Source of the DNA: Pseudobacillus lumedeiriae
GTDB taxonomy: Bacteria; Bacillota; Bacilli; Bacillales; Domibacillaceae
Direction of reading: 5' to 3'
Length of the DNA stretch: 64,000 nucleotides
Assembly: GCF_044891285.1 (NCBI RefSeq)
Contig: NZ_JAUIYO010000011.1
Coordinates: forward strand, 1 to 64,000
Shown here: positions 7,486 to 14,207 of the stretch, one piece after another
Position numbering within the stretch: position 1 is the stretch's first letter
Layout of the letters: each line of letters starts with the position of its first letter
The notes under the pieces: generated by a model
Seen by the model: only the letters and a program-made list of their open reading frames with translations
What the model was told of the DNA's origin: nothing
Databases searched by the model: none
Position numbers and translations under genes: made by a program

Positions 7486-9273
7486 ATGTCTACTACATCT
7501 TCATTAAACGAAAAAAACATTTCCATTATGTCCAGTTTTTCCGGCAGCAAAAAAATCTACGTAGAGGGCTCACGTCCAGATTTAAAAGTGCCGATGCGTG
7601 AAATTGAGTTAAGCCCAACGACCGGTTCATTTGGAGAAGAAGAAAATCCGCCGGTACGTGTGTATGATACGAGCGGGCCATATACTGACCCTCATCATTC
7701 TATTGATATTACGAAAGGCCTGCCGGCGATCCGGAGTCCATGGATTCATGAACGCAATGATACAGAGACCTATGAAGGCAGGGAGATCAAGCCTGAAGAT
7801 AACGGCTACAAAGATCAAAATGACCCGCGTGCCAATCATCAAGTGTTCCCTAGCTTAAAGCGCCAGCCGCTGCGCGCGAAAAAAGGAAAAAATGTTACTC
7901 AGCTTCATTATGCAAAGAAAGGAATTATCACACCTGAGATGGAGTTTATTGCAATTAGGGAAAATATGTCGCCTGAATTTGTAAGGGACGAAGTAGCAAG
8001 GGGCCGGGCAATTATCCCAGCTAACATTAACCATCCCGAAATCGAACCGATGATTATCGGACGCAATTTTCATGTGAAAATTAACGCCAATATCGGTAAT
8101 TCTGCGGTATCTTCCTCTATTGAAGAAGAAGTGGAAAAAATGACGTGGGCCACGCGCTGGGGTGCTGATAACATTATGGATTTATCGACAGGTAAGAACA
8201 TTCATACGACTCGGGAATGGATCATCCGCAATTCGCCTGTTCCAGTAGGGACTGTTCCTATTTATCAGGCCCTTGAAAAAGTAAATGGTGTAGCGGAAGA
8301 TCTTACATGGGAAGTGTACCGCGACACATTGATTGAACAAGCAGAGCAGGGAGTCGATTATTTCACTATTCATGCAGGCGTTCTTCTGCGTTATGTTCCT
8401 CTAACAGCTAAACGTGTAACAGGGATCGTTTCCCGTGGAGGCTCCATTATGGCTCAATGGTGTTTGTATCATCATAAGGAAAACTTTTTGTATACTCACT
8501 TTGAAGAAATCTGTGAAATTATGAAAACGTATGATATTTCCTTCTCATTGGGAGATGGGCTGCGTCCGGGATCGATTGCTGATGCAAATGATGAAGCACA
8601 GTTTGCTGAATTAGAAACACTCGGCGAACTGACAAAAGTTGCTTGGGAGCACGATGTTCAAGTCATGGTAGAAGGACCAGGACATGTGCCGATGCATTTA
8701 ATTAAAGAGAATATGGACAAGCAATTAGAAGTATGTCAGGAAGCGCCCTTCTATACACTTGGACCGCTGACGACCGATATTGCACCTGGGTATGATCATA
8801 TTACATCGGCGATCGGCGCAGCGATGATCGGCTGGTACGGAACCGCGATGCTTTGTTACGTAACACCGAAAGAGCATTTAGGTCTTCCGAATAAAGACGA
8901 TGTGCGTACAGGCGTAGTCACATATAAAATTGCGGCCCATGCTGCTGATTTGGCGAAAGGCCATCCAGGCGCGCATAAAAGAGATGATGCGTTATCGAAA
9001 GCCCGCTTTGAGTTCCGCTGGAGAGACCAGTTTAATTTATCATTGGATCCTGAACGTGCGCTGGAATATCATGATGAAACACTCCCGGCTGAAGGAGCAA
9101 AAACAGCCCATTTCTGCTCAATGTGCGGTCCGAAGTTTTGCAGTATGAGAATTTCACAGGACATTCGCAATTACGCGAAGGAAAACAAATTAGATACGGA
9201 TGAAGCCATCGAAAAGGGGATGGAAGAGAAGGCGAAAGAATTTAAAGAAGCCGGCAGTCAGATCTATCAGTGA
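7486..9273 (+). CDS. thiC: Phosphomethylpyrimidine synthase ThiC
   Basis: 595 residues, typical for ThiC. This radical SAM enzyme converts aminoimidazole ribotide to HMP phosphate, the pyrimidine half of thiamine. The C-terminal cluster motif CSMCGPKFC (Cx2Cx4C, near residue 545) binds the catalytic 4Fe-4S cluster. Other family blocks visible include NANIGNSAV, MDLSTGKNI, TIHAGV and EGPGHVP. AAGGGAGAG precedes the ATG. It is controlled by the TPP riboswitch upstream and followed 21 bases later by a small conserved-looking frame. It depends on Fe-S clusters such as those made by the suf operon in this window. Confidence 0.98.
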   Translation: MSTTSSLNEKNISIMSSFSGSKKIYVEGSRPDLKVPMREIELSPTTGSFGEEENPPVRVYDTSGPYTDPHHSIDITKGLPAIRSPWIHERNDTETYEGREIKPEDNGYKDQNDPRANHQVFPSLKRQPLRAKKGKNVTQLHYAKKGIITPEMEFIAIRENMSPEFVRDEVARGRAIIPANINHPEIEPMIIGRNFHVKINANIGNSAVSSSIEEEVEKMTWATRWGADNIMDLSTGKNIHTTREWIIRNSPVPVGTVPIYQALEKVNGVAEDLTWEVYRDTLIEQAEQGVDYFTIHAGVLLRYVPLTAKRVTGIVSRGGSIMAQWCLYHHKENFLYTHFEEICEIMKTYDISFSLGDGLRPGSIADANDEAQFAELETLGELTKVAWEHDVQVMVEGPGHVPMHLIKENMDKQLEVCQEAPFYTLGPLTTDIAPGYDHITSAIGAAMIGWYGTAMLCYVTPKEHLGLPNKDDVRTGVVTYKIAAHAADLAKGHPGAHKRDDALSKARFEFRWRDQFNLSLDPERALEYHDETLPAEGAKTAHFCSMCGPKFCSMRISQDIRNYAKENKLDTDEAIEKGMEEKAKEFKEAGSQIYQ

Positions 9274-9294
9274 TTTTTTAAGGAGGTTATTCGA

Positions 9295-9462
9295 ATGAAT
9301 GCCCAAAAAATCGAAGCGGAAATCAATCAACTAAAGACAGATCTTAGTTTCTTACAAAAACGGTTAAAAATGATCCAGGAAAACTGCGAACATCAATTCA
9401 AAGGGAATCAATACTATGAAACTTGTATAAAGTGTAAGAAAGTGAACGTGTTGTATTATTAA
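9295..9462 (+). CDS. Small CxxC protein downstream of thiC (55 aa)
   Basis: 55 residues behind a perfect AAGGAGGT site, 21 bases after thiC and before a terminator, so it is co-transcribed. Residues 1-30 are a charged amphipathic helix, probably coiled coil (IEAEINQLKTDLSFLQKRLK). The C-terminal part has C31-E-H33 and the pair C44-I-K-C47, which could form a small zinc knuckle. The function is not recognised. Related short frames occur after thiC in other Bacilli and are sometimes mislabelled as proteases; nothing here supports protease activity. Confidence 0.75.
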   Translation: MNAQKIEAEINQLKTDLSFLQKRLKMIQENCEHQFKGNQYYETCIKCKKVNVLYY

Positions 9463-9493
9463 CAACAGTCTAAAAGAGAATTTGTTTATCATT

Positions 9494-9527
9494 TGGCGGC
9501 TGGGAATTTTCCCAGCCGCTTCTATAT
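9494..9527 (+). terminator. Terminator of the thiC unit
   Basis: GGCGGCTGGGAA pairs with TTCCCAGCCGC around a short loop and is followed by TTCTATAT. The stem is strong but the T-tract is weak. Confidence 0.65.
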
Positions 9528-9551
9528 GTATATGTAAGGGAATATTTATTC

Positions 9552-9712
9552 GAAAGGGGACTGTGCGGGTGGGCAGCCGCACAGCAAACGTGCATATTTT
9601 TTTCTAGTGAGAGAACAGCTCACGGGACAAGTAGGCTGTTCATATATCCATCATAATCCAATTGAGAATGAATGTCAATGATAAATGATAATGATTTTCA
9701 AATTCATTTTTA
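9552..9712 (-). repeat. Orphan copy of the Fur/leader block
   Basis: About 160 bp align block by block with 10850-11000. In plus-strand order the blocks are GAAAGGGGACTGTGCGGGTG with the GC hairpin CTGTGCGG/CCGCACAG, a TCTAGT element, a GAACAG/CTGTTC pair, and two Fur-like boxes. In the other copy this block is the 5' region of the iron-binding protein gene. Here no coding gene follows on the minus strand before the thiC terminator. It accounts for most of the 390-base gap 9463-9852. Confidence 0.7.
9663..9700. promoter_or_regulatory. Tandem Fur boxes, copy 1
   Basis: TGATAATGATTTTCA at 9686-9700 matches the 7-1-7 Fur consensus (TGATAAT-N-ATTATCA) at 13 of 14 defined positions. A weaker box, TGAGAATGAATGTCA, lies exactly 23 bases upstream at 9663-9677. 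Confidence 0.7.
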
Positions 9713-9805
9713 AATAGAGAGAAAAGAGTGGACTTCTTCTACTAAGAGGCAACTTCCTCATATGCTTTTTGGGATGAATTATAACTTTTAGAAAATAAAA
9801 CAGGG

Positions 9806-9852
9806 ATGCTCTTAGTCAATGAATCACTGACTTTCAGAACATCCCCATTTTT
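9806..9852. terminator. Bidirectional terminator at the 3' end of the iron-binding protein gene
   Basis: GGGATG and CATCCC with inner complementary stretches (TTAGTCA / TGACTTT) form a long hairpin. There is a run of seven T on the plus side and TTTTATTTT on the minus side. Confidence 0.8.
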
Positions 9853-10815
9853 TTATTTGCTCAGCATTACTTTTTCAATGTCATCAAGCATATGATTCGC
9901 CGCGATGACACCTCCAGCTGTGTTCCAAGTAGTATCGCTCACTTTGTGGACGTTGCCGGCTTTCGCAACGTTCAAGTTTTTAAAGAGAGGATCATTAATC
10001 CATTCTTTTTCGAGTTCAGCAGCTTTGCCGTCGCCTGTTTCATACGTGAAGTAGAAAAGGATGTCACCATCCATAGCAGGCATGCGCTCTTTTGTCGCAT
10101 TCATTTCAGCGAAGTCTGGCTTATCCTGCTCTTTCGGACGGGCGAAGCCAAGTTGTTCAAGGATAACACCAGAGAAAGAGTCTTTGTGGTAAATACGGAC
10201 ATCTCCTGCCATAAAGCGGACGATCGACACTTCTTGATTTAGCTTATCGCCAAGCTCGTCTTTCATAGAAGCGATGCGATCATTGTAGGCAGCGAGCACT
10301 TCTTCGCCTTTTTCTTCTTTATTAACAGCTTTAGCATATAATTTGAAGTTTTCTTGCCAATCGCCACGAAGCGTTTCAGAGAAAACAGTTGGAGCAATCG
10401 CGCTCAATTGGTCATATAATTTCTCTTGTCGCAGTTTATTGCCAATGATTAAATCTGGCTTTAATTTAGCGATTGCTTCTACGTTCACCGGATCTTCTTT
10501 CCCAACGACCTGTACATCTTTCATTTCATCTTTAATATGATCGTACCAAGGGTTACCTGTCCATGATTCAACAGCACCGACTGGTGTGACACCGAGAGCT
10601 AGAAGTGCTTCTGTTCCTTCGTTTGTTAAAATGACTACCCGTTTAGGTGTGCTTTTTATTTCTGTCGTTCCCATAGCATGTTCTACTGTGTAACTTCCTT
10701 CAGCTTCTTTTTTCTTTTCTGGCTGATCTTTCACTTCTTCTTTGTTGCCGCATGCACCAAGCAAGAATAACAATAAAAGAGAAAGAAAGGCCACTGATAC
10801 TTTTTTCATACTCAT
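9853..10815 (-). CDS. Iron-siderophore ABC transporter substrate-binding lipoprotein
   Basis: 320 residues. The signal peptide and lipobox LFLLGACGNK place the lipid-anchored Cys near residue 23. The remainder is a periplasmic-binding-protein type III fold, as in FecB/FhuD/YfiY (VEHAMGTTEI, KRVVILTNEG, AIAKLKPDLIIGNK). It captures ferric siderophore at the outer face for the permeases encoded divergently. I chose ATG 10815 (MSMKK) because GGAGG at 10826-10830 sits 10 bases upstream; the longer frame would begin upstream of that site and contain it. Fur boxes lie in the divergent region. Confidence 0.92.
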   Translation of the reverse strand: MSMKKVSVAFLSLLLLFLLGACGNKEEVKDQPEKKKEAEGSYTVEHAMGTTEIKSTPKRVVILTNEGTEALLALGVTPVGAVESWTGNPWYDHIKDEMKDVQVVGKEDPVNVEAIAKLKPDLIIGNKLRQEKLYDQLSAIAPTVFSETLRGDWQENFKLYAKAVNKEEKGEEVLAAYNDRIASMKDELGDKLNQEVSIVRFMAGDVRIYHKDSFSGVILEQLGFARPKEQDKPDFAEMNATKERMPAMDGDILFYFTYETGDGKAAELEKEWINDPLFKNLNVAKAGNVHKVSDTTWNTAGGVIAANHMLDDIEKVMLSK

Positions 10816-10829
10816 ATGTATGTTTCCTC

Positions 10830-10889
10830 CTATATACATAAGGTTTGTTGAAAGGAGGCTGTGCAGGTGAGCAGCCGCACCGCCGACAT
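10830..10889 (-). CDS. Possible 19-residue leader peptide upstream of the binding protein
   Basis: The frame starts ATG TCG GCG GTG CGG and encodes MSAVRLLTCTASFQQTLCI. It has its own AAAGGA site five bases upstream. Its TAG stop overlaps the GGAGG ribosome site of the binding-protein gene, so ribosomes finishing it would occupy that site. It spans the conserved GC hairpin. A peptide product is inferred; the copy near 9590 does not preserve the same ATG frame, which weakens the case. Confidence 0.35.
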   Translation of the reverse strand: MSAVRLLTCTASFQQTLCI

Positions 10890-11000
10890 GAATATCCTTT
10901 CTAGTTAAGAGAATAGCAGCAGAATGCGCTGTTCCCTTAAAATCATATTTTAATTGATAATGAAAGTCAATAACTAATGATAATGATTTTCAAATTCATT
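10848..11000 (-). repeat. Fur/leader block, functional copy
   Basis: This is the second copy of the block at 9552-9712, here lying between the divergent binding-protein and permease genes. The GC hairpin is kept with one G-U and one mismatch (CGGTGCGG / CTGCACAG, minus strand). The TCTAGT element, the GAATAGC/GCTGTTC pair and both Fur boxes are kept in the same order. Confidence 0.7.
10955..10992. promoter_or_regulatory. Tandem Fur boxes, copy 2 (divergent promoter)
   Basis: TGATAATGATTTTCA at 10978-10992 differs from the 7-1-7 Fur consensus at one position. A weaker box, TGATAATGAAAGTCA, lies 23 bases upstream at 10955-10969. Sites between divergent iron-uptake genes imply iron repression of both transcripts. 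Confidence 0.8.
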
Positions 11001-11062
11001 GACGATCGCCATTTTCTTTTTTACAATAAAGAAAAAATGATGAATTTAGGAAGGTTTACTAG

Positions 11063-12061
11063 ATGAAACGAAAGGAAAACAAACTATGGCTTTTGCTTGG
11101 GGGCGCAGTTTCCGTCGCGTTTCTGATGGCTGCAAGCATTGTATATGGTTATACGAACACATCATGGTCAATGGCTTATTATGCATTTACAGCATTTGAT
11201 CATTCAACAGAACATATAGTGATTCAAACTGTGCGTCTTCCACGGGCGCTTATTGCGGCGGCTGTTGGGGCCAGTTTGGCCATGGCAGGTGTTATTTTAC
11301 AAGGATTGACAAAAAATAGGCTCGCTTCACCGGATATTTTAGGGGTGAATTCAGGGGCTGGATTTTTCGTTGTTCTTACTTTGACACTAGTCGGTATCAA
11401 TAGTGCTCATGGATTTGCCTGGGCGGCTTTTTTAGGATCAGCTGTAGCTGTTTCCCTCATGTTTGTTATCGGCTCAGCTGGAAGAGATGGATTAACGCCA
11501 ATGAAGCTGACACTTGCAGGGGCAGCGATTGCGGCGATGTTTTCTTCTTTCACCCAGGGGTTGCTTGTGCTAGATGAAGCAGCGCTTGATCAAGTGTTGT
11601 TCTGGCTCGCTGGATCGGTGCAAGGAAGAAAGCTAGAACTATTGCAGGCGATCTTTCCTTATTTTGCGGGGGGCTGGATACTCGCCCTGCTTCTCGCTGG
11701 AAAACTGAATGTGATGGCGATGGGAGAAGATGTTGCCCGGGGGCTCGGATTGAACACGCGTTTGATTAAATGGTTGTCCGCCTTAGCTGTTGTGCTGCTA
11801 GCAGGAGGGTCTGTTGCTATTGCAGGACCGATTGGTTTTATCGGTATTATCATTCCCCATTTAGCGAAAAAGTGGATTGGAACGGATCATCGCTGGCTTT
11901 TGCCGTTTTCCGGGCTGCTTGGAGCTATTTTGTTAATTGGGGCTGACATTAGCGCACGGTATGTGATTATGCCACAGGAAGTGCCAGTTGGTGTCATGAC
12001 AGCCGTTCTCGGTGTTCCATTCTTTATTTACATTGCAAGAAGGGAGATTAGTATGAAATGA
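11063..12061 (+). CDS. Iron-siderophore ABC transporter permease (FecCD family), first subunit
   Basis: 332 residues and about 9-10 membrane helices in the FecCD/BtuC pattern (RLPRALIAAAVGASLAMAG, LGVNSGAGFF, GPIGFIGIIIPHLAK, ISARYVIMPQEVPVGVMTA). It forms half of the membrane channel that passes ferric siderophore into the cytoplasm. It overlaps the next permease by four bases (ATGA), a translationally coupled pair. No ATPase gene follows; in B. subtilis several such systems share the ATPase YusV, so this pair probably uses an ATPase encoded elsewhere. Confidence 0.93.
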   Translation: MKRKENKLWLLLGGAVSVAFLMAASIVYGYTNTSWSMAYYAFTAFDHSTEHIVIQTVRLPRALIAAAVGASLAMAGVILQGLTKNRLASPDILGVNSGAGFFVVLTLTLVGINSAHGFAWAAFLGSAVAVSLMFVIGSAGRDGLTPMKLTLAGAAIAAMFSSFTQGLLVLDEAALDQVLFWLAGSVQGRKLELLQAIFPYFAGGWILALLLAGKLNVMAMGEDVARGLGLNTRLIKWLSALAVVLLAGGSVAIAGPIGFIGIIIPHLAKKWIGTDHRWLLPFSGLLGAILLIGADISARYVIMPQEVPVGVMTAVLGVPFFIYIARREISMK

Positions 12062-13107
12062 ATCGCTATATGCCGAGGCGGCTGTTTAAAAGCCGTCTAT
12101 CATTCTTAGTTGATAAATATGCGGGTAAAAAAATGATAGTTTTATTTTTTCTCTTACTTGCATGTATTACAGCGAGCGCCGCGATTGGAGATATAAAGCT
12201 AAGTGTATCGGCTGTTTTTCGTACATTTTTTGGCGGGGGCACTGATTTTGATCAGTTAGTCGTATACAGCTTTCGCATGCCAAGAATGGTCATCGCCTTG
12301 CTGGCGGGTATGGCGCTCGCTGCTGCTGGAGCCATTTTGCAGGGGCTCATGCGCAATCCGCTTGCTTCACCAGATATTATTGGATTGACAGCTGGTGCCA
12401 GCGCCGCGGTTGTTGGTTTTTTAGCGATATTCAGTGATAACAGCAATGCGCTGACCGTTAGCATTCAATGGCTGCCGTTTGCTGCTTTTTTGGGTGCAGC
12501 TCTTGCGGCGTTGTCGATTTATTTGTTTGCGTGGAAACATGGGGTATCTCCGGTGCGGCTTGTATTGATTGGTATTGGGATTGCCGCTCTCATGCAGGCA
12601 GTGAAGACAGTGCTGATGATTTTAGGACCGATTCATCAGGCGGCTAAAGCAAACATCTGGCTGACCGGCACGGTAAATGGAGCAAGCTGGAAAGATGCAG
12701 CGATACTTGCTCCGTGGACGCTTATTCTATTGGCAGCGGCATTAATAGCAGCGCGCCATGTAAATATTCAGGAGCTTGGGGATGAACTAGCTATAAACGC
12801 CGGCGCCCGTGTTGAATGGCAGCGTTTTTTACTTATCATTTTGGCCACTGGACTCGTTGGAGGAGCCGTTGCTTTTGCTGGAGGCATTGGTTTTGTTGGC
12901 TTAATGGCGCCGCATATGGCCCGCCGGCTCGTCGGTTCCTCTTTTGGTGCTTTGCTGCCCGCTTCTGCTTGTATTGGTGCCATTCTTGTGATGGCCGCTG
13001 ATTTAGTTGGGCGTACGATGTTTTTGCCCCTGGAAGTACCGGCAGGTGTGTTTACTGCAGGGATCGGTGCTCCTTATTTTATTTATTTATTGTTTCGAAC
13101 GAAGTAA
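12058..13107 (+). CDS. Iron-siderophore ABC transporter permease (FecCD family), second subunit
   Basis: 349 residues, paralogous to the preceding permease (YSFRMPRMVIALLAGMALAA, LMRNPLASPDIIGLTAGASA, GIGFVGLMAPHMARRLVG, RTMFLPLEVPAGVFTAGIGA). It is the second half of the membrane heterodimer. It is coupled by a 4-base overlap with the upstream permease and followed about 35 bases later by an FhuF-like gene. The first 25 residues (MNRYMPRRLFKSRLSFLVDK) are a polar extension before the first helix. Confidence 0.93.
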   Translation: MNRYMPRRLFKSRLSFLVDKYAGKKMIVLFFLLLACITASAAIGDIKLSVSAVFRTFFGGGTDFDQLVVYSFRMPRMVIALLAGMALAAAGAILQGLMRNPLASPDIIGLTAGASAAVVGFLAIFSDNSNALTVSIQWLPFAAFLGAALAALSIYLFAWKHGVSPVRLVLIGIGIAALMQAVKTVLMILGPIHQAAKANIWLTGTVNGASWKDAAILAPWTLILLAAALIAARHVNIQELGDELAINAGARVEWQRFLLIILATGLVGGAVAFAGGIGFVGLMAPHMARRLVGSSFGALLPASACIGAILVMAADLVGRTMFLPLEVPAGVFTAGIGAPYFIYLLFRTK

Positions 13108-13141
13108 GCATAAGCTATTTATGATGAAGAGGTGGAGAAAG

Positions 13142-13882
13142 ATGTGGACACAGGAAGAAAAAAAACTGCTGGCAGAACGCTTTCGCTTTTTAGTGGATGA
13201 ATCGCTTCATATAGAGGCGGTCAAATTGACCGACATGATAGATGAAGACGCACTTGGTGATTTTTTGAAAAAAGAAGCGAGTCAAATCGGGAGTGACCAG
13301 CTAAAAGTAGCTGCCTCTATTTTCATGAAGCGCTACGCTTTTTTGCTTGTCGGTGCGCTAGCTTCGTGGTCTTTCTTTCGCAAGCTGCCGGCTCTTCGTT
13401 CGGAAAAAGTATGTCTTACGACCCATGAGAAAAATGGAAACTGGATGTTAGAATTCGCGGTTGGTTCTGAGCTATCTGCAAACAACGATCCGAAAGAATG
13501 GCTAAGTCATATGGGAAAAGTGGTGGAAGCACTTAGAAAAACGACGAAATTGCCTAATTTGGTTGCCTGGGAAAATGTAGCTATCTATATTTTCTGGCTG
13601 TACGAAACAGTGGCAGAGGATGAAGCATTCTCGAGTGTACGGGTCCGTGCCAAAGCAGACTTTGATTGGCTGCTGTCAGACGAACAGGCCTCTTCTTTCG
13701 GAGATTATCATGCGAACCCGCTTGCTCGATACGACCGAACGAAAATCCAAGTAAAAGGAAGAGACGAGAAAATAAAAGTGCGGAAAACATGCTGTTTTAA
13801 TTATTTACTGGATAAACCAGGAGCGAAAAACTGCAAAACATGTCCAAAAGTGTGTGTGCCAGTGAATAGAGAGAAAAGATAA
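13142..13882 (+). CDS. FhuF-like ferric-siderophore reductase
   Basis: 246 residues. The C-terminal motif at about residues 219-236 has a Cys-Cys pair, 12 residues, then CKTC, which fits the CC-x10/12-C-x2-C ligand set of the FhuF [2Fe-2S] site. The middle region (IFMKRYAFLLVGALASWSFF) is typical of the family. The likely role is cytoplasmic reduction of ferric siderophore to release iron after uptake. Start ATG 13142 follows AGAGGTGGAG; the frame is open far upstream but overlaps the permease and has no site there. It is the last gene of the Fur-controlled unit and is followed by a terminator. Confidence 0.8.
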   Translation: MWTQEEKKLLAERFRFLVDESLHIEAVKLTDMIDEDALGDFLKKEASQIGSDQLKVAASIFMKRYAFLLVGALASWSFFRKLPALRSEKVCLTTHEKNGNWMLEFAVGSELSANNDPKEWLSHMGKVVEALRKTTKLPNLVAWENVAIYIFWLYETVAEDEAFSSVRVRAKADFDWLLSDEQASSFGDYHANPLARYDRTKIQVKGRDEKIKVRKTCCFNYLLDKPGAKNCKTCPKVCVPVNREKR

Positions 13883-13916
13883 AAGCAAGGGAGGAAGCGT
13901 CCACTTGCTTTTTTTG
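13881..13916 (+). terminator. Terminator of the iron-uptake operon
   Basis: AAAGCAAG pairs with CTTGCTTT across a 13-base loop and continues into TTTTT. Confidence 0.85.
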
Positions 13917-14062
13917 CTGTTTCAAAAACGATATTTCTCTAAAGAAAGGAACGAGAACAGAGGAAATAAGGATGCACTCCAATAAGTTTAGTTTGTCACT
14001 CATACAAAAGAGGGCGTGCAACATATATATAGAAATGGGATTGATTGAACAATGAGGTGTCA

Positions 14063-14131
14063 GGCTCTAGTATATGTAAAAGCTCAAACCCTACTATATA
14101 CAATGTATTAGAGTTTGGACTCTTTTGAGCC
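14063..14131. other. Imperfect stem upstream of fadN
   Basis: GGCTC and GAGCC bracket smaller complementary stretches (AGCTCAAA / TTTTGAGC and CAAAC / GTTTG) that compete with each other. It could be a leader structure or simply residual repeat. With the FadR box it fills the 13883-14207 gap. Confidence 0.3.
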
Positions 14132-14167
14132 AATACCATAGCTAAGTTACTCTACTCATAGAATCAA

Positions 14168-14185
14168 TGAATGAATGATCATTCA
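14168..14185. promoter_or_regulatory. FadR operator upstream of fadNAE
   Basis: TGAATGAATGATCATTCA is an 18-base near-palindrome matching the B. subtilis FadR consensus TGAATGAMTANTCATTCA except for one base. FadR represses beta-oxidation genes and is released by long-chain acyl-CoA. The site lies 10 bases before the ribosome site of fadN. Confidence 0.9.
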
Positions 14186-14207
14186 CAAAAGTACAGAGGA
14201 GGAAATG

